The notes below the pieces were generated by a model. The model was not told where the DNA came from, did not search any database, and saw nothing but the letters and a program-made list of their open reading frames with translations. This document shows positions 63,105-64,000 of a stretch of DNA of 64,000 bases, one piece after another. The DNA lies in contig NC_081815.1 in the NCBI RefSeq assembly GCF_030704535.1, forward strand, positions 635,001 through 699,000, written 5' to 3'. Source of the stretch: Vitis vinifera (Eukaryota; Streptophyta; Magnoliopsida; Vitales; Vitaceae). Numbering within the stretch: position 1 is the stretch's first letter; each line of letters begins with the position of its first letter. A program made the position numbers and the translations under genes.

Positions 63105-64000
63105 ATAGCCCTAAAATTCTAAAATTTTGAAAACAAAGACAAATTCAATATCTAAAGTAAGAATTAATATATTTGAAGCAATTTAGCAAACTAAAACTCC
63201 AAGACTTGAAAAGATAAATTCATAAGAATGTAAAAGTTAAAATTTTCAAATCCTTGTTTCTCAAAATATCACTTGCTAGTCTTAAACATCACATTAGTGT
63301 ATAGTTTCATTGTCCCTTTCTCAAATTCTTCTTGCCTACTTATCAAAAACAAGAAAAAAAAAAAGATCATGTTAAGTGAAAGTTCATATAGGATATACTT
63401 ATTTAAGATTTCAAAAATCGATCTCAATTTTCAATTGTGCTTGCTAATTTATTTGTATTGGGAAGAGAATGCACTAATTAATTCATTAATACACTAATTC
63501 TAGATTCTCTTATGATCATATTGATTTAGTTATTCTATATTATGCTTCTTAATAGCAGAATCCACAATTCAAAAATCTTATATTCACAAAACCCAATGAA
63601 CCGTTGAGGTATACAATCAAGCAGCTATCAATCCATATAGAATCAAGTTAATCTCATATCCTAAATTCAATCATTACTGGACATCCCTTGATTTACCAAA
63701 GTTATTTCAAAATTAAAAGCTCAATGCCAACAATCTCATATCACACTCCTGAATGTTTATCCTTCTCTTAACCGAACAATCATGAATAGTTGCTAAATTT
63801 CTCTTCAAAAAAATTTACTTGAATCATTGGTGGTAGGTTATTTCCTCAAGATGTTGTTCAAGTTCTTCATCAGATATGTGGCACCAATAGCCCTTATAAT
63901 TTGCACAAGTATATTGCATGATCGGTACCATTCTTGTTGCCTTTGTGCTATACATAATCAACTAACTACCAAGATGAGGCATGTTTAGGTCCTTTGTCAA
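63105..64000. other. Right edge, no gene seen
   Basis: AT-rich DNA following the solo LTR. One open frame at 63273-63497 has no recognisable content. No GH28 exon is found here on the minus strand. Confidence 0.4.

Noticed and set aside
1-64000. CRISPR arrays, phage or bacterial operons, tRNA or rRNA genes
   Set aside because: No spaced direct repeats, no operon-like gene packing, and no complete tRNA or rRNA sequence is seen. The only tRNA-like boxes belong to the SINE.

Overview
This window is nuclear DNA from a flowering plant (a eudicot). Genes are split by many short GT-AG introns, the gene families are plant-specific (ARF, AP2/ERF, JAZ, FLZ zinc finger, chloroplast co-chaperonin, plant GH35 and GH28), and the spaces between genes are AT-rich and full of LTR, MITE, SINE and LINE debris. 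The general look fits grapevine (Vitis) or a relative. That is an impression, not proof. I see no bacterial, viral or CRISPR system.

Layout. 267-5145 (+): the last four exons of an auxin response factor of the ARF7/ARF19 type, with a very glutamine-rich middle region and a C-terminal PB1 domain. 6160-8341 (-): the complete five-exon gene of the chloroplast 20-kDa co-chaperonin CPN20, convergent with ARF. 12317-12934 (+) and 20257-20709 (+): two intronless AP2/ERF (DREB-type) regulators in the same orientation, separated by 7.3 kb holding two related LTRs in opposite orientation. 21141-24961 (-): a 15-exon beta-galactosidase (GH35) with a C-terminal lectin-like domain. 24962-31894: a gene-free AT-rich stretch with a short Harbinger-type MITE and a tandem duplication of about 0.56 kb. 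31895-32703 (+): a two-exon FCS-like zinc finger (FLZ) gene. 34847-41824 (-): a 12-exon UBP1-type oligouridylate-binding protein with three RRMs; one intron uses a GC donor and holds a SINE and a LINE tail. 48894-50815 (-): a five-exon JAZ repressor (JAZ1/JAZ2 type) with four G-boxes upstream. 56260-59109 (-): the last four exons of a GH28 polygalacturonase-like gene; its 5' part lies beyond the right edge, across a region holding a solo LTR that was itself hit by a 1.58-kb Harbinger-like element.

The genes do not form a pathway or cluster. They are ordinary dispersed plant genes. Two themes recur by chance or otherwise: hormone signalling (ARF for auxin, JAZ and an ORA47/ERF018-like ERF for jasmonate) and cell-wall sugar hydrolysis (GH35 and GH28).

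The observations most worth a second look are the GC-AG intron in UBP1, the G-box cluster plus the Jas-intron stop in JAZ, the nested Harbinger-in-LTR insertion with doubled termini and a GC-rich cargo, the textbook SINE with its target-site duplication, and the 12-base palindromic motif ACGACGTCGTTT found three times. Exon borders were worked out by hand from splice signals and reading frame; the exon lengths of all the complete genes sum to intact frames.
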